From NCBI GenBank assembly GCA_964594075.1, contig CAZQKW010000002.1, positions 1 through 64,000 on the forward strand: DNA of 64,000 bases, in the 5' to 3' direction. The stretch comes from CAZQKW01 sp964594075. GTDB lineage: Bacteria > Desulfobacterota > WTBG01 > CAIYCZ01. Positions 34,041-43,714 of this stretch are shown in pieces. How positions within the stretch are numbered: the first letter of the stretch is position 1; each line of letters begins with the position of its first letter. Under the pieces are notes generated by a model. The model worked only from the letters and a program-made list of their open reading frames with translations, did no database searches and was not told the DNA's origin. The position numbers were made by a program, and so were the translations under genes.

Positions 34041-36119
34041 TTATTTTTCAGCCTTTGCTGCGGCAATTATTTTTTCGCTAATATGCGCCGGCACCTCTTC
34101 ATAATGGTCAAATTCCATAGTGAACATTCCTCGGCCGCTGGTAATTGATGTCAAATCTGATGCGTAACGAAGCATTTCTGCCATGGGCACCATCGCCTTG
34201 ACTACCTGGCCGCCTACTCCCTGTTCCATACCAAGCACCCTTCCCCGCCTGCTGTTCAAATCGCCGATAATATCGCCGGTCATGTCTTCAGGCACGGTTA
34301 CTTCCACGTTCATAATCGGCTCAAGTAACACCGGATTGCATTCCATAAAACCTTTTTTAAAACCCATAGAGGCAGCTATTTTAAATGCCATATCTGATGA
34401 ATCCACTTCATGATACGATCCATCAACAACCAGGACTCGTATATCCACAATTGGATAGCCGGCAAGCACCCCCTCTTGCATGGCTTCAACGACGCCTTTT
34501 TCTACCGATGGCACATAGTTTTTGGGTATGGCGCCGCCAAATATTTTATCGACAAATTCAAACCCACCGCCTCGTGGCAGCGGCTCTATTTCCAGCCAGC
34601 AATCGCCATATTGCCCCCTGCCCCCGGACTGTTTCTTATATTTTCCCTGGACCCGTGTTTTACCCTTTATGGTTTCCTTGTATGGGATTTTAGGAACGCT
34701 GGTTTCAACCTCTACCCCGAATTTTCTTTTTAGTTTTTCAATTGTCACATCAAGATGTATCTGCCCCATGCCGGAGAGAATAAATTCTTTAGTCTGTTCA
34801 TCCCGTTTAAGCGTCAATGACGGATCTTCTTCGCACAATCGAGCCAGTGCATTGCTCATTTTGTCTTCATCGCCGCGGGTCTTGGGATGAAGCGCGCAGG
34901 AGATAACCGGGTTGGGAAACTGTATCTTCTTAAAATAGATTTCGCTTTTTTCATCGCAGTAGGTATCGCCGGTTGTGCTCTCTTTAAGTTTGGCAATCGC
35001 CATAATATCACCTGTGATAGCTGATTCGGCTGGTTTTTGACTTTTGCCTTCAAGCACAAGAAGCTGGCCTATTTTTTCCTTGGCTTTCTTGGTCGCATTA
35101 TATACTGTGCTGTCCGCATTCAGTATGCCTGAAAATACCCGAAAGATAGTAAGTTTCCCGGCATACGGATCAGCTATGGTTTTAAATACATATGCAGCAA
35201 GCGGCGCGTTGTTGTTAGGTTCTATGGATTTTGGCTCATTAGTTTTAGCATCAAAAACGGTAATAGCGCTCCGTTCCAGCGGCGATGGCAAATGGTCAGC
35301 CAGTGCATCCATAATCAATTTAATGCCGATATTCTGCGTGGCTGAACCGCACACCAGCGGTATTAATGATTGGCTCGTAACGCCCGTCTTTATGCCGCCT
35401 ATGATTTCTTCGGGAGACAATTCCTGCCCTTCCAGATATTTTTCTACTAATTGTTCGTTTGTTTCTGCGATGTCCTCTATAAGCTTCTGACGGAATTCTG
35501 CAGCGGTTTCCCTGCAATCATCGGGTATTTCAGTCTCGCTGTAATTTCCACTGCCGTCGGCGGCAAAAATATAACCCTTCATCTTGACCAGGTCAACGAT
35601 TCCCCTAAAGCCTGCTTCTTTGCCAATCGGTATGAACATAACCAATGGTTTTATTTTGAGCGTCTTTTTTACGTTATCCAAACTGGCATAAAAATCAGTG
35701 TTCTCCCGATCAAGCTTATTAATAACAATCATCCGAGTAATTTTAAACTCATTGAGGTATTGCCACACTTTTTCTGTGATGACCTGGACCCCGGATGAAG
35801 CATCTATTATTACCAGCGAACCATCGGCAACCTGCAAGCTATTATAGGTATCGGTAATAAAATTGGCATCGCCCGGCGTGTCAATTATATTTATCATGCA
35901 TTTTTTCCAGTTAAAATGATGAAACTTGCTATTTATCGTGAGTTGTCGTGCACGTTCTTCCGGATCAAAGTCCAACACTGATTCACCAGTGTCAACTCTG
36001 CCAAGACGTTCGGTCACTTTAGCATTAAACAGCAATGCCTCTGCCAGAGAAGTTTTTCCCGATTTTCCATGGCCTACCAGGGCAACATTTCGAATGTCCT
36101 TTGATTCATATTTTTTCAT
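34041..36119 (-). CDS. fusA: Elongation factor G, second (FusA2-like) type
   Basis: 692 residues with all five EF-G domains. The P-loop reads GHGKSGKT rather than the GHVDHGKT or GHIDAGKT of the main EF-G; G3 is DTPGD and G4 NKLDR. Domain IV keeps YKKQSGGRGQYGDCW and domain V ends in MEFDHYEEVP. The changed P-loop and the absence of rpsL-rpsG-tuf neighbours point to the EF-G-2 paralogue. These can assist translocation or recycling but are often not the essential copy. Another fusA should exist elsewhere in the genome. Confidence 0.88.
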   Translation of the reverse strand: MKKYESKDIRNVALVGHGKSGKTSLAEALLFNAKVTERLGRVDTGESVLDFDPEERARQLTINSKFHHFNWKKCMINIIDTPGDANFITDTYNSLQVADGSLVIIDASSGVQVITEKVWQYLNEFKITRMIVINKLDRENTDFYASLDNVKKTLKIKPLVMFIPIGKEAGFRGIVDLVKMKGYIFAADGSGNYSETEIPDDCRETAAEFRQKLIEDIAETNEQLVEKYLEGQELSPEEIIGGIKTGVTSQSLIPLVCGSATQNIGIKLIMDALADHLPSPLERSAITVFDAKTNEPKSIEPNNNAPLAAYVFKTIADPYAGKLTIFRVFSGILNADSTVYNATKKAKEKIGQLLVLEGKSQKPAESAITGDIMAIAKLKESTTGDTYCDEKSEIYFKKIQFPNPVISCALHPKTRGDEDKMSNALARLCEEDPSLTLKRDEQTKEFILSGMGQIHLDVTIEKLKRKFGVEVETSVPKIPYKETIKGKTRVQGKYKKQSGGRGQYGDCWLEIEPLPRGGGFEFVDKIFGGAIPKNYVPSVEKGVVEAMQEGVLAGYPIVDIRVLVVDGSYHEVDSSDMAFKIAASMGFKKGFMECNPVLLEPIMNVEVTVPEDMTGDIIGDLNSRRGRVLGMEQGVGGQVVKAMVPMAEMLRYASDLTSITSGRGMFTMEFDHYEEVPAHISEKIIAAAKAEK

Positions 36120-36244
36120 AACAATATTCCTTCCTCAGTGATTGAAATGTCTTTACAATCAGATGTCACCGCCAGACAATGTGCTTTTCAACCTTTAATT
36201 TATAGGAGATTGACCATTAAATTGCAATAAAAAACAAACTGAGT

Positions 36245-36283
36245 AAAAAAATAAGGCGGAAGTCGCACAAAACTCCCGCCTTA
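36245..36283 (-). terminator. Terminator for the minus-strand polyferredoxin gene
   Basis: Arms at 36252-36263 and 36272-36283 pair with one mismatch around an 8-base loop. Read on the minus strand the stem is followed by a run of T (36245-36251). Confidence 0.75.
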
Positions 36284-36328
36284 CATGTATAGCTAGACAA
36301 TCCCCTCACGCGGGAAGGGATATATTTT

Positions 36329-37129
36329 TTATAATGTAAGTTTCAATTTGTATGAAACCGCATTTACTGGGCAATCTGTGCAGCGCAGGCAACGGATACA
36401 TTTAAGTGATGCTCCTCCCTCTTCATAAACTTTAATCGCCACGGGACACACTGCATAGCACTTATTGCATTTAATGCAGCGATTTATATCTACCTCAATT
36501 CTTAGAAAACTCACCTTGTTAAACAAAGAATAAATGGCACCAAGCGGGCACATGGTGCGGCAAAACGGTCGTTTGCTCGCGACCATCCACAAAAGCAAAA
36601 CTGCCAGAATAACAATTTTAATCTGAAATAATCGCCCCGCTAATTGTCTGAGATCGGCATTGTAAAGAACTTGAGGAATTCCGGCCTCAAACGTTCCCAC
36701 CGGACAGAGCTTACAAAACCATGGTTCCTTGGTTAAATAAGGAATAATAAGAACCAGAATTATCAGGATGGGGTATTTTGCGTAATGGAAAAAAGCCGGT
36801 ATGTTCCATTTGGGTGATTTTATTTTGTACAGCGCGTCCTGTAACAGTCCAAACGGACAGGCCCACCCGCAAACTAATCTGCCGCCAATTGAGCCGACGA
36901 GGCTCAAAAATCCTAAGGTATAAAAACTTATATAGTATGCGCCGTGAGCCGCAAAAAACTGTATTATTCCAATAGGACACGCAGACACAGCGCCCGGGCA
37001 GGAATAACAATTAAAACCTGGACAATTTAAAAACTTGATATTGCCCTGGTAAATAGTGCCAATAATAAAACCCTTAAGATACGCATTGTAAAGAAATGTT
37101 GACAAAATTTGCGAGATTCGTTGTTTCAT
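36329..37129 (-). CDS. Membrane-bound polyferredoxin (NapH/YccM-like 4Fe-4S protein)
   Basis: 266 residues from the ATG at 37129 (an upstream ATG at 37174 is possible but would overlap the small CXXC gene). Four to five transmembrane helices carry cysteine clusters between them: CPGFNCYSCPGAVSACP, CGWACPFG, CKLCPVG and CRTMCPLGA. The C-terminus is a 2x[4Fe-4S] ferredoxin domain (CIKCNKCYAVCP and CIRCLRCTDCP). Such proteins pass electrons between the quinone pool or ferredoxin and periplasmic partners. Next to it is a 42-residue CXXC membrane protein, a combination seen in other anaerobes. Confidence 0.85.
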   Translation of the reverse strand: MKQRISQILSTFLYNAYLKGFIIGTIYQGNIKFLNCPGFNCYSCPGAVSACPIGIIQFFAAHGAYYISFYTLGFLSLVGSIGGRLVCGWACPFGLLQDALYKIKSPKWNIPAFFHYAKYPILIILVLIIPYLTKEPWFCKLCPVGTFEAGIPQVLYNADLRQLAGRLFQIKIVILAVLLLWMVASKRPFCRTMCPLGAIYSLFNKVSFLRIEVDINRCIKCNKCYAVCPVAIKVYEEGGASLKCIRCLRCTDCPVNAVSYKLKLTL

Positions 37130-37146
37130 GGCCTGTGGTCTATCCG

Positions 37147-37275
37147 CTAAATAATCCCGATGCATGACAGGCATATGCGGATGGCCTGATCAAATACTTT
37201 CATGGGCTCTTGTAAAAAAATCCCGAGCAGCATAACTAATACGGCAAGGATAAATATAAGCTTTGGCATGTTCAT
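37147..37275 (-). CDS. CD1871A-like 42-residue CXXC membrane protein
   Basis: A small gene just upstream of the polyferredoxin gene. From the ATG at 37275 (or 37269, two codons later) the product is a single hydrophobic helix (LIFILAVLVMLLGIFL) followed by VFDQAIRICLSCIGII and a stop at 37147. The ending, an amphipathic KAIxICLxCIGI segment with CXXC, is the hallmark of the CD1871A-type family, whose members adjoin membrane 4Fe-4S proteins. It probably inserts in the membrane and works with the neighbouring protein in electron transfer. The ribosome site is weak. Confidence 0.75.
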   Translation of the reverse strand: MNMPKLIFILAVLVMLLGIFLQEPMKVFDQAIRICLSCIGII

Positions 37276-37393
37276 TTTTATTAATTGTAACATCTTCAAA
37301 GGGAATAAAATCAGGTGGCAATATTATTTTTTTATTGTATAAAGTATTACATATAAAAAGTCAAACAGCACGCATGGATAATTCCCATGCTCC

Positions 37394-37505
37394 TGACCGG
37401 TTTCATGCCTCGCAAGCCCCGCTTTGTAAACGGAGTCAAGAGGCATGTATCTGAAAAGGATAATTGAGCTCAGGGAAGCCCCGCCTTGTAGACGGTGAGC
37501 TTCAC
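37394..37505. repeat. Copy 2 of the palindrome-bearing dispersed repeat
   Basis: About 88% identical to 16384-16496, same orientation. CATGCCTC and GAGGCATG form an 8-bp inverted repeat here. The inner CCCCGC hairpin is partly decayed compared with copy 1. It ends 27 bases before the M16 peptidase start. No transposase or TnpB is present. Confidence 0.75.
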
Positions 37506-37532
37506 ATCAAAATCATAAGGCGGTTTTCATAC

Positions 37533-39041
37533 ATGTTCAGTATAAAAAGACTGGTTTTAAAGACCACATTATTATGCTTTTTATTATTCTTTTCTTGTTC
37601 ATCCGGATACGCGGTATCACTTGGCTCTCGGGTACACGAGTTTGTTTTAGATAACGGGCTTAAAGTTCTGCTCATGGAGCGGCACCAGTCGCCTACCGTT
37701 TCTATTTATATGCGATTCAAAGTTGGTTCTGTTGATGAAGAAAGCGGAAATACCGGAACCGCGCATTTGCTTGAGCATATGCTGTTCAAAGGAACCAAAA
37801 CCCTCGGTACGACTAATTATTCTGAGGAAAAAAAGATTCTTGCTAAAATAGACCGCGTTGGTGAACAGCTTGACGATGAACTGAAACGGGCGGGCGGAGC
37901 ATCCTCGCCCCGGATTAATGAACTGCAACGGGAGCTTGCCCGGTTGCAAAAAGAGCATAAACATTATGTGGTTAAAGATGAGATTGACAGCATTTATTCA
38001 CGCAATGGTGCAGTCGGGTTTAATGCTTCAACGGGCAATGATATTACCACATACCAAGTCAGCCTGCCGTCAAATAGAATGGAACTGTGGGCACGAATTG
38101 AATCCGATCGTCTTACTAACCCGGTCTTTCGGGAGTTTTATTCTGAACGAGAGGTCGTCATGGAGGAACTCAGACAGAGTTACGAATCCAATCCAACGCG
38201 CATGTTCATGACTGCTTTTCTTGCAGCCGCCTTTATTGCACATCCGTATCGTAATCCTATTATCGGGTGGAAATCTGACGTGCCTTTTTTAAGCAAAAAT
38301 ACTGTTCTTTCTTTTTTTCAAACTTACTATGTCCCGAATAATGCGGTCGTTGCAATTGTGGGCGATATAGACTCCGCTGAAACGCTGGCAATTATTAAAA
38401 ATTATTTTAACCGCATTTCAGCACGCCCTCTGCCAGTTCGCACCATAACCGCTGAACCAGAGCAATTGGGTGAACGAGAGATAAAGGTGCATCTTGACGC
38501 TGAAGCACGGGTATTAATCGGTTATCACAAGCCAACCATTCTCTCCTTTGAGGATTACATTTTTGATGTTATAGAGGCACTCCTTGCGAGCGGCAGAACT
38601 TCGCGTCTTTACAAATCGCTCATTATAGACAAGCAGCTTGCAACAAGCATCAGCACGGGCAATGGGTTGCCGGGAGCGCGATACCCCAATCTGTTTGTCA
38701 TAGAAGCAGTGCCGAAAAAACCCCATTCAGATTCAGAGGTTTTGCAGGCTATTTACGAGGAAATTGAGCTGCTTAAACATGCTGCCGTAGCGGAACACGA
38801 GCTGCGAAAAATCAAAAATCAATTAGAGGCAGATTTTATCCGGGGTCTTAAAAGCAATGAAGGCCTCGCAAGCCAGTTATCGTATTTTCAAATCATCTGC
38901 AATAACTGGCGCTATCTTGAACAACATATTGCTACAATTGAAAAAATAACCCCCGGTGATATTCAACAGGCTGCAATTCGGTATCTGCATCACAAAAATA
39001 GAACTGTTGCCCGTCTGGTTTCAGATAAAACAGCTCGGTAA
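37533..39041 (+). CDS. Exported M16 (insulinase-like) zinc peptidase, active subunit
   Basis: 502 residues from the ATG at 37533, which gives a proper signal peptide (KRLVLKTTLLCFLLFFSCSSGYA). The upstream extension of the frame would read through the repeat. The zinc site HLLEH (His78, Glu81, His82) is intact, and a downstream ERxxVxEE segment supplies the third ligand. A charged helical insertion of about 60 residues follows the zinc motif, as in other M16B proteins. The following gene encodes a partner without the zinc site, so the two probably form a periplasmic heterodimer degrading peptides. Confidence 0.9.
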   Translation: MFSIKRLVLKTTLLCFLLFFSCSSGYAVSLGSRVHEFVLDNGLKVLLMERHQSPTVSIYMRFKVGSVDEESGNTGTAHLLEHMLFKGTKTLGTTNYSEEKKILAKIDRVGEQLDDELKRAGGASSPRINELQRELARLQKEHKHYVVKDEIDSIYSRNGAVGFNASTGNDITTYQVSLPSNRMELWARIESDRLTNPVFREFYSEREVVMEELRQSYESNPTRMFMTAFLAAAFIAHPYRNPIIGWKSDVPFLSKNTVLSFFQTYYVPNNAVVAIVGDIDSAETLAIIKNYFNRISARPLPVRTITAEPEQLGEREIKVHLDAEARVLIGYHKPTILSFEDYIFDVIEALLASGRTSRLYKSLIIDKQLATSISTGNGLPGARYPNLFVIEAVPKKPHSDSEVLQAIYEEIELLKHAAVAEHELRKIKNQLEADFIRGLKSNEGLASQLSYFQIICNNWRYLEQHIATIEKITPGDIQQAAIRYLHHKNRTVARLVSDKTAR

Positions 39042-39047
39042 GGATGT

Positions 39048-40475
39048 ATGAGAAAAAATTGTTTCTCTATATGGTTGCTTATTATCGCAGTGTTCTGGCT
39101 GGCTTCTTGTGCGCATATTTCACATGATCCTCTACTGAAAAATCCACACACCTTAGTTTTCAAACAAATACAGCATAAAGTGCCTCGTCCGCAACGACTG
39201 GCGATAGACAATGGCATGGTGATTTATCTCCTTGAGGATCACGAATTGCCGCTCATTGAAGTTTCTGCGCTCATTCGAACCGGCGCAATATACGAACCGG
39301 CTGAATATGCTGGCCTTGCTTCACTTACCGGAGAGGTATTGAGAACCGGCGGCACCAAAGCGCTTGCGCCCGAAAAAATTGATGAGACTCTGGAATATAT
39401 AGATGCCCAGATTGCATTTTCAATTGACACTGAATCTGGGAGTGCAACCTTGTCAGTCATAAAAAAAGATTTTGACCTTGCCTTTGATGTTTTTTCTCAA
39501 ATGCTTAGAACACCTCGTTTTGCACCCGAGCGGCTGGCAATAGCTAAAGAGCAGAAAATTTCTGCATTGCGTCAGATTAATGATAATCCGCAAAGTCTTG
39601 CATTTCGTGAATTTAAAAAGTTTTTATACGGGACGAACCCGCGGGGTAATCTGCCAACTATTGATACGATAAAACGGATTGAGTCTCACCACCTGTATCG
39701 CTTTTATCAAGCACATTTCCAGCCAAACAGGATTATTTTGGGCGTTTCAGGAGATTTTTCGTCTGAGCAGATGATTGCCACAATAAAAAAGGTCTTTGGC
39801 GATTGGAAAAGTTACGATAGTGCCATTCCTGCAATTGCGCCCCCGTCACCGGTTGCAGGCCGCAGGCTATATTATCTGGAGAAAAAAGTTCCCCAATCTA
39901 CAATCCTTATAGGGAAATTGGCTCCGCCGAAACAAAATCCTGATTATTATGCCTTTGAAATATTGAATTATATTCTTGGCGGAGGAGGGTTTTCCTCGCT
40001 CCTCACTTCTGAAATTCGCTCAAATCGCGGCCTTGCCTACAGCGTGGGAAGTTTTTATCGGGCAGATGTTGATTATGGAGTTTTTGCTGCGTACGCTATT
40101 ACCAAGTCGGCTTCAACTGCCGAGGTATATGAACTTATGCGTGATCTAATGAAACGCACAGATAACATGAGCATTAATGAGGAGTTAAAAAAAGCTCAGG
40201 AATCTTTAATAAACAGTTTTATATTTAGCTATACTTCCAGCGCCCAGATTGTAGCGCAAACCATGGTGCTTGAATATGAACATTTGCCTTCCGATTTTCT
40301 GGAACAGTATCCACAAAATATTAAGCGTGTTACATTAGGCGATGTTCGCCGTGTCGCACAGATGTATCTTAATCCCGACCACTCTGTTAGCTTGATCGTG
40401 GGCGATGCAGAATCATTTGATAAGCCACTTTCATGGTTTGGCCCGGTTCAAAGAGTTTTTTCAGACATAAAATAG
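39048..40475 (+). CDS. M16 peptidase-like lipoprotein lacking the zinc motif
   Basis: 475 residues with a lipoprotein signal (FWLASC at about residues 17-22). The fold matches M16B: early RLAIDNGMVIYLLEDHELP, then GLASLTGEVLRTGGT where the HxxEH motif of active members should be, and later GGGGFSSLLTSEIRSNRGLAYSV, the substrate-binding region of the C-terminal half. The loss of the zinc ligands marks it as the non-catalytic subunit, pairing with the protein encoded 6 bases upstream. Confidence 0.88.
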   Translation: MRKNCFSIWLLIIAVFWLASCAHISHDPLLKNPHTLVFKQIQHKVPRPQRLAIDNGMVIYLLEDHELPLIEVSALIRTGAIYEPAEYAGLASLTGEVLRTGGTKALAPEKIDETLEYIDAQIAFSIDTESGSATLSVIKKDFDLAFDVFSQMLRTPRFAPERLAIAKEQKISALRQINDNPQSLAFREFKKFLYGTNPRGNLPTIDTIKRIESHHLYRFYQAHFQPNRIILGVSGDFSSEQMIATIKKVFGDWKSYDSAIPAIAPPSPVAGRRLYYLEKKVPQSTILIGKLAPPKQNPDYYAFEILNYILGGGGFSSLLTSEIRSNRGLAYSVGSFYRADVDYGVFAAYAITKSASTAEVYELMRDLMKRTDNMSINEELKKAQESLINSFIFSYTSSAQIVAQTMVLEYEHLPSDFLEQYPQNIKRVTLGDVRRVAQMYLNPDHSVSLIVGDAESFDKPLSWFGPVQRVFSDIK

Positions 40476-40546
40476 TTTCAAGATTGCATAATTGAAAAAT
40501 TGTGACATTATATATACAAATAACTTTATTAAATTATCTTAACATT

Positions 40547-42277
40547 ATGAAATTACTATATATATTAATTACTACCAGTTTGTTGCTTGTGCTGGGTAAT
40601 TCCTGTGCCCTCATTAAAACCAAGCGACCAGTCGCGATTCAAGAAAAAAAATATCGCGAAGTACAGAAGATTCCACCGTCGGAATTTTATTATCATATTC
40701 TGGTAGGCGGTTTGTATCTGGCTGAGCGCGACTGGGATGAGGCTATCAATCAGTACAAAACAGCACTTCAGTATAACATTGACTCCCCTTATTTGCATGC
40801 CCAAATCGCCACCATTTATCTCATGCAAAACAATTTTGACGAAGCTATTAAATGGTGCGAAAAGGCGGTTGCGGTTGATAACCAGTATCTTGAGGCTCAT
40901 TTGCTGCTGGCAGGCATTTATGCGGGGCAAAACAATAAGACTGAGGCAATTAAAGCCTATGAAAGAGTCATTGCATTAGATCCCAAACAACAGGATGCGT
41001 ATCTGTATCTGGGCTCGCTGTATGCAGAATCAAACCAGCACCAAAAGGCCATTGAGACGCTGCAACGCCTTTTAGCAATAAATCCTGAATCGTCAATGGC
41101 ACATTTTTATCTGGGTAATGTTTATATGTCTTTAAAAGATTATCCAACAGCAGAAAAAAATTATGCACGAGCTCTTGAGATTAATCCCGGGTTTGAATCT
41201 GCATTGATTAATCTGGGGATTGTAAACGAGACGCAAAACAAACCGGGAACTGCAATTGAAATATATAAAAAAATACTTGAACTCCGGCCACATAACCAGC
41301 AAATACGCAACCGGCTTGCATATCTTTTGATCTTAAATAAGGAATATAACGAGGCATTAGATCATTTGGTCATTTTACGAAAACAAACGGGAGACGAACA
41401 GGGTGAAATTGGGATTAAAATCGGTCTTATTTATGTTGAACAGAAAAAGTTTTCATTGGCCAAAAAAGAGTTTATTGAGCTTGTTCAAAGCAACCCCCAA
41501 AACTATAAAGCCTGGTATTATCTGGGGACGGTCTATGAGGAATTGAATAAACGAGCTGAGGCACAGGAGGCTTTTCAACACATTCCGCCAGACTCGGAGC
41601 TGTTTCCCCAGGCACAGATTCATCTGGGTTACCTGTACGACATCGCAGGGGACCGCATTACCTCAAAAAAAATTATTCAGGATGCGCTAAAAATAAAAAA
41701 TAAAGAGCTTAGTTTATACCGTTTCCTTGCTTCCCTTTATGAAAAAGAGAAAAATTATAGCGATGCCATAGCAGTTCTGAACCAGGCGCTTTCAATCAAA
41801 CCAGATGATGAAGAAACGCAGTATTATTTAGGCATCGTGTATGACAAGGCCTCAATGTATGACGAAAGCATTAAAGCGATGCAGGCAGTATTAAGAATTA
41901 ATCCTCAGAATGCAGATGCCCTTAATTATATTGGCTATACCTATGCCGACCGCGGCATTAATCTGGATGAAGCAGAGCGCTTAATAAAAAAAGCCCTTGC
42001 ACTGAAACCAAATGATGGCTACATCACCGACAGCTTGGGGTGGGTCTATTTTAAGAAGGGTTTGTATGAAAAGGCGATAGCAGAGTTAATAAAGGCTATG
42101 AAATTTGCTCCAAAAGATCCTGTTATCGCGGAACATTTAGGTGATGCATATTTAAAAAACAATATGTTTGAAAAAGCAATTGAACTTTACGAAAAATCCT
42201 TAAAACTTGATCCTGCCAGAGAGGAAGTAAAGAAAAAGCTGCAACAAATCAGACGGCATCATCCAACGACAGAATGA
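40547..42277 (+). CDS. Large TPR-repeat lipoprotein
   Basis: 576 residues from the ATG at 40547, which yields a lipoprotein signal (LVLGNSC). A GTG at 40502 is in frame but adds 15 unlikely residues. The mature protein is almost entirely TPR units, about 14 of them from residue 45 to the end, with typical A-x3-Y-x8-P spacing (for example AHFYLGNVYMSLKDYPTAEK). Such proteins scaffold envelope complexes. It is followed 4 bases later by a LolB-like lipoprotein, an arrangement often seen in delta-proteobacteria-like genomes. Confidence 0.88.
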   Translation: MKLLYILITTSLLLVLGNSCALIKTKRPVAIQEKKYREVQKIPPSEFYYHILVGGLYLAERDWDEAINQYKTALQYNIDSPYLHAQIATIYLMQNNFDEAIKWCEKAVAVDNQYLEAHLLLAGIYAGQNNKTEAIKAYERVIALDPKQQDAYLYLGSLYAESNQHQKAIETLQRLLAINPESSMAHFYLGNVYMSLKDYPTAEKNYARALEINPGFESALINLGIVNETQNKPGTAIEIYKKILELRPHNQQIRNRLAYLLILNKEYNEALDHLVILRKQTGDEQGEIGIKIGLIYVEQKKFSLAKKEFIELVQSNPQNYKAWYYLGTVYEELNKRAEAQEAFQHIPPDSELFPQAQIHLGYLYDIAGDRITSKKIIQDALKIKNKELSLYRFLASLYEKEKNYSDAIAVLNQALSIKPDDEETQYYLGIVYDKASMYDESIKAMQAVLRINPQNADALNYIGYTYADRGINLDEAERLIKKALALKPNDGYITDSLGWVYFKKGLYEKAIAELIKAMKFAPKDPVIAEHLGDAYLKNNMFEKAIELYEKSLKLDPAREEVKKKLQQIRRHHPTTE

Positions 42278-42281
42278 CGCC

Positions 42282-43100
42282 ATGCAAATATTATCGCGGC
42301 TATATATCCTTCTGTTTGTTTTGGCGTGCGGTAGTTGTGCACCCCTCCTTATAAAACATAAACCCCTCCCCCCTGTTCCTGATCCGCAAGCATTTTTGCA
42401 GGCAGCTATTGATAAATCACTTCCTGAGCGAATTGTGGCATCAGCACAAATGAAAACCCAATCGCCACACGGCAACATGACCATGCGGGCAACAATTTTT
42501 GCCCATGCTGTCTCATCCTTGCGTATTGAACTATACGGTTTTCTAAACCAGCTCTTTCTGCTGTTTTCTACTGATGGAACAACTATGGCCATTTACTATC
42601 CTCACACCGCCTCTTTTTATTCCGGGTCAGCTCAAGATAAAAATCTTTCTTTTGTTTTGGGCGATGAAATTAGTTCTGCAGAGGCAGTTAATTTCTTATG
42701 TGGGTTGCCTCCGATCATACCGTTTGACCAGATAGTTCCCATTAACGCTTCTGACAGTTCGCTGTATGAGTTTGAACTACTTTCTTATGATCACTGGCGG
42801 CAACACGTCTGGATAGAACCCAAACATAAAAAGATTGTAAAATATATTCTTTATGATAAATCAGGGAAGCGAATACGCGAGTTTACTTTTAATGAATTTT
42901 CATCAATCAAAAATTACTTAATTCCATTAAATATCGAACTGATTTTACACCAATCAAATACTCGTATTTTTATTCGGTATCAACATATTGAAATTCCGCA
43001 ACACATTAAAAAACAGCTTTTTGCTATAACACCCCCTGCCGGGGTGAAAACCTATTCATTGCATGAATTGCCTCAAAGCTCCCTTCCTCAGCAGCGTTAA
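42282..43100 (+). CDS. LolB-like / DUF4292-type lipoprotein
   Basis: 272 residues with a lipoprotein signal (LLFVLACGSC; the last Cys at about 19 is the likely lipidation site). The mature part is a beta-rich domain: RIVASAQMKTQS, MRATIFAHAVSSLRIELYGF and FLLFSTDGTTMAIYYPHTASFYSG, the half-open barrel pattern of LolA/LolB-like proteins. It probably handles lipoproteins or another hydrophobic cargo at the outer membrane. Coupled to the TPR lipoprotein upstream. Confidence 0.75.
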   Translation: MQILSRLYILLFVLACGSCAPLLIKHKPLPPVPDPQAFLQAAIDKSLPERIVASAQMKTQSPHGNMTMRATIFAHAVSSLRIELYGFLNQLFLLFSTDGTTMAIYYPHTASFYSGSAQDKNLSFVLGDEISSAEAVNFLCGLPPIIPFDQIVPINASDSSLYEFELLSYDHWRQHVWIEPKHKKIVKYILYDKSGKRIREFTFNEFSSIKNYLIPLNIELILHQSNTRIFIRYQHIEIPQHIKKQLFAITPPAGVKTYSLHELPQSSLPQQR

Positions 43101-43342
43101 TTCCATGAATCTAACTCGTAACACTGTTTTTTGAAAGAAAGCTCTGAAAAGTATTTTCTTGAAAAAATTCTTTTAGCATTATATGTTTAAGATGGAGGTT
43201 TCACAATGTAAGGATAGACCTCTAACAATTTAAGCGCGTCGCAATCTTGATAATGTCGCAGATGGTATGGCCATAATTTTAATTATTTTTTGAAGGGCTA
43301 TCCACCCGTTAGTTTTTTTCAATTTCAGCGGCTTAACAGTCA
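43101..43342 (+). other. Non-coding gap with a start-stop motif
   Basis: About 240 bases before the response regulator. A GGAGG at 43194-43198 lies 7 bases before ATGTAA (43206-43211), a start codon followed at once by a stop. A 13-codon frame also begins at 43192. I see no terminator or RNA gene. Confidence 0.35.
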
Positions 43343-43714
43343 ATGAGTAACAGAAAAATCCTTCTTATTGATGATGAAGAACACATACTGATGCTCTATC
43401 AGCAGGAACTTCTTGAAGAGGGCTATGAGGTGCATACTGCGCAAAACGCACGCGAGGGAATTGATAAAATTAAAAGTGAATTTTTTGATCTGGTGGTGAT
43501 GGACATTCGCATGCCGGCTATGGATGGTCTTGAAGCGCTGGGTAGAATATTAGGCCTTAAAAAGGATATACCCATTATTTTAAATACCGCTTATCCCAGC
43601 TATAAAGATGATTTCATGAGTTGGGCAGCCGACGCATACGTGGTTAAGTCATCCGATCTGACCCAGCTCAAAACCACTATTCGCGAAGTTCTTGATAAGA
43701 AAAAAGCGTCTTAA
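43343..43714 (+). CDS. Receiver-only response regulator (CheY-like)
   Basis: 123 residues consisting only of a REC domain: acidic pair in LLIDDEEH, phospho-acceptor Asp in LVVMDIRMP, Thr in LNTAY and Lys in YVVKSSDL. No output domain, so it works by protein contact or as a phosphate sink. Its stop overlaps the glgC start by one base (TAATG), so the two are co-translated. No histidine kinase lies nearby. Confidence 0.9.
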   Translation: MSNRKILLIDDEEHILMLYQQELLEEGYEVHTAQNAREGIDKIKSEFFDLVVMDIRMPAMDGLEALGRILGLKKDIPIILNTAYPSYKDDFMSWAADAYVVKSSDLTQLKTTIREVLDKKKAS

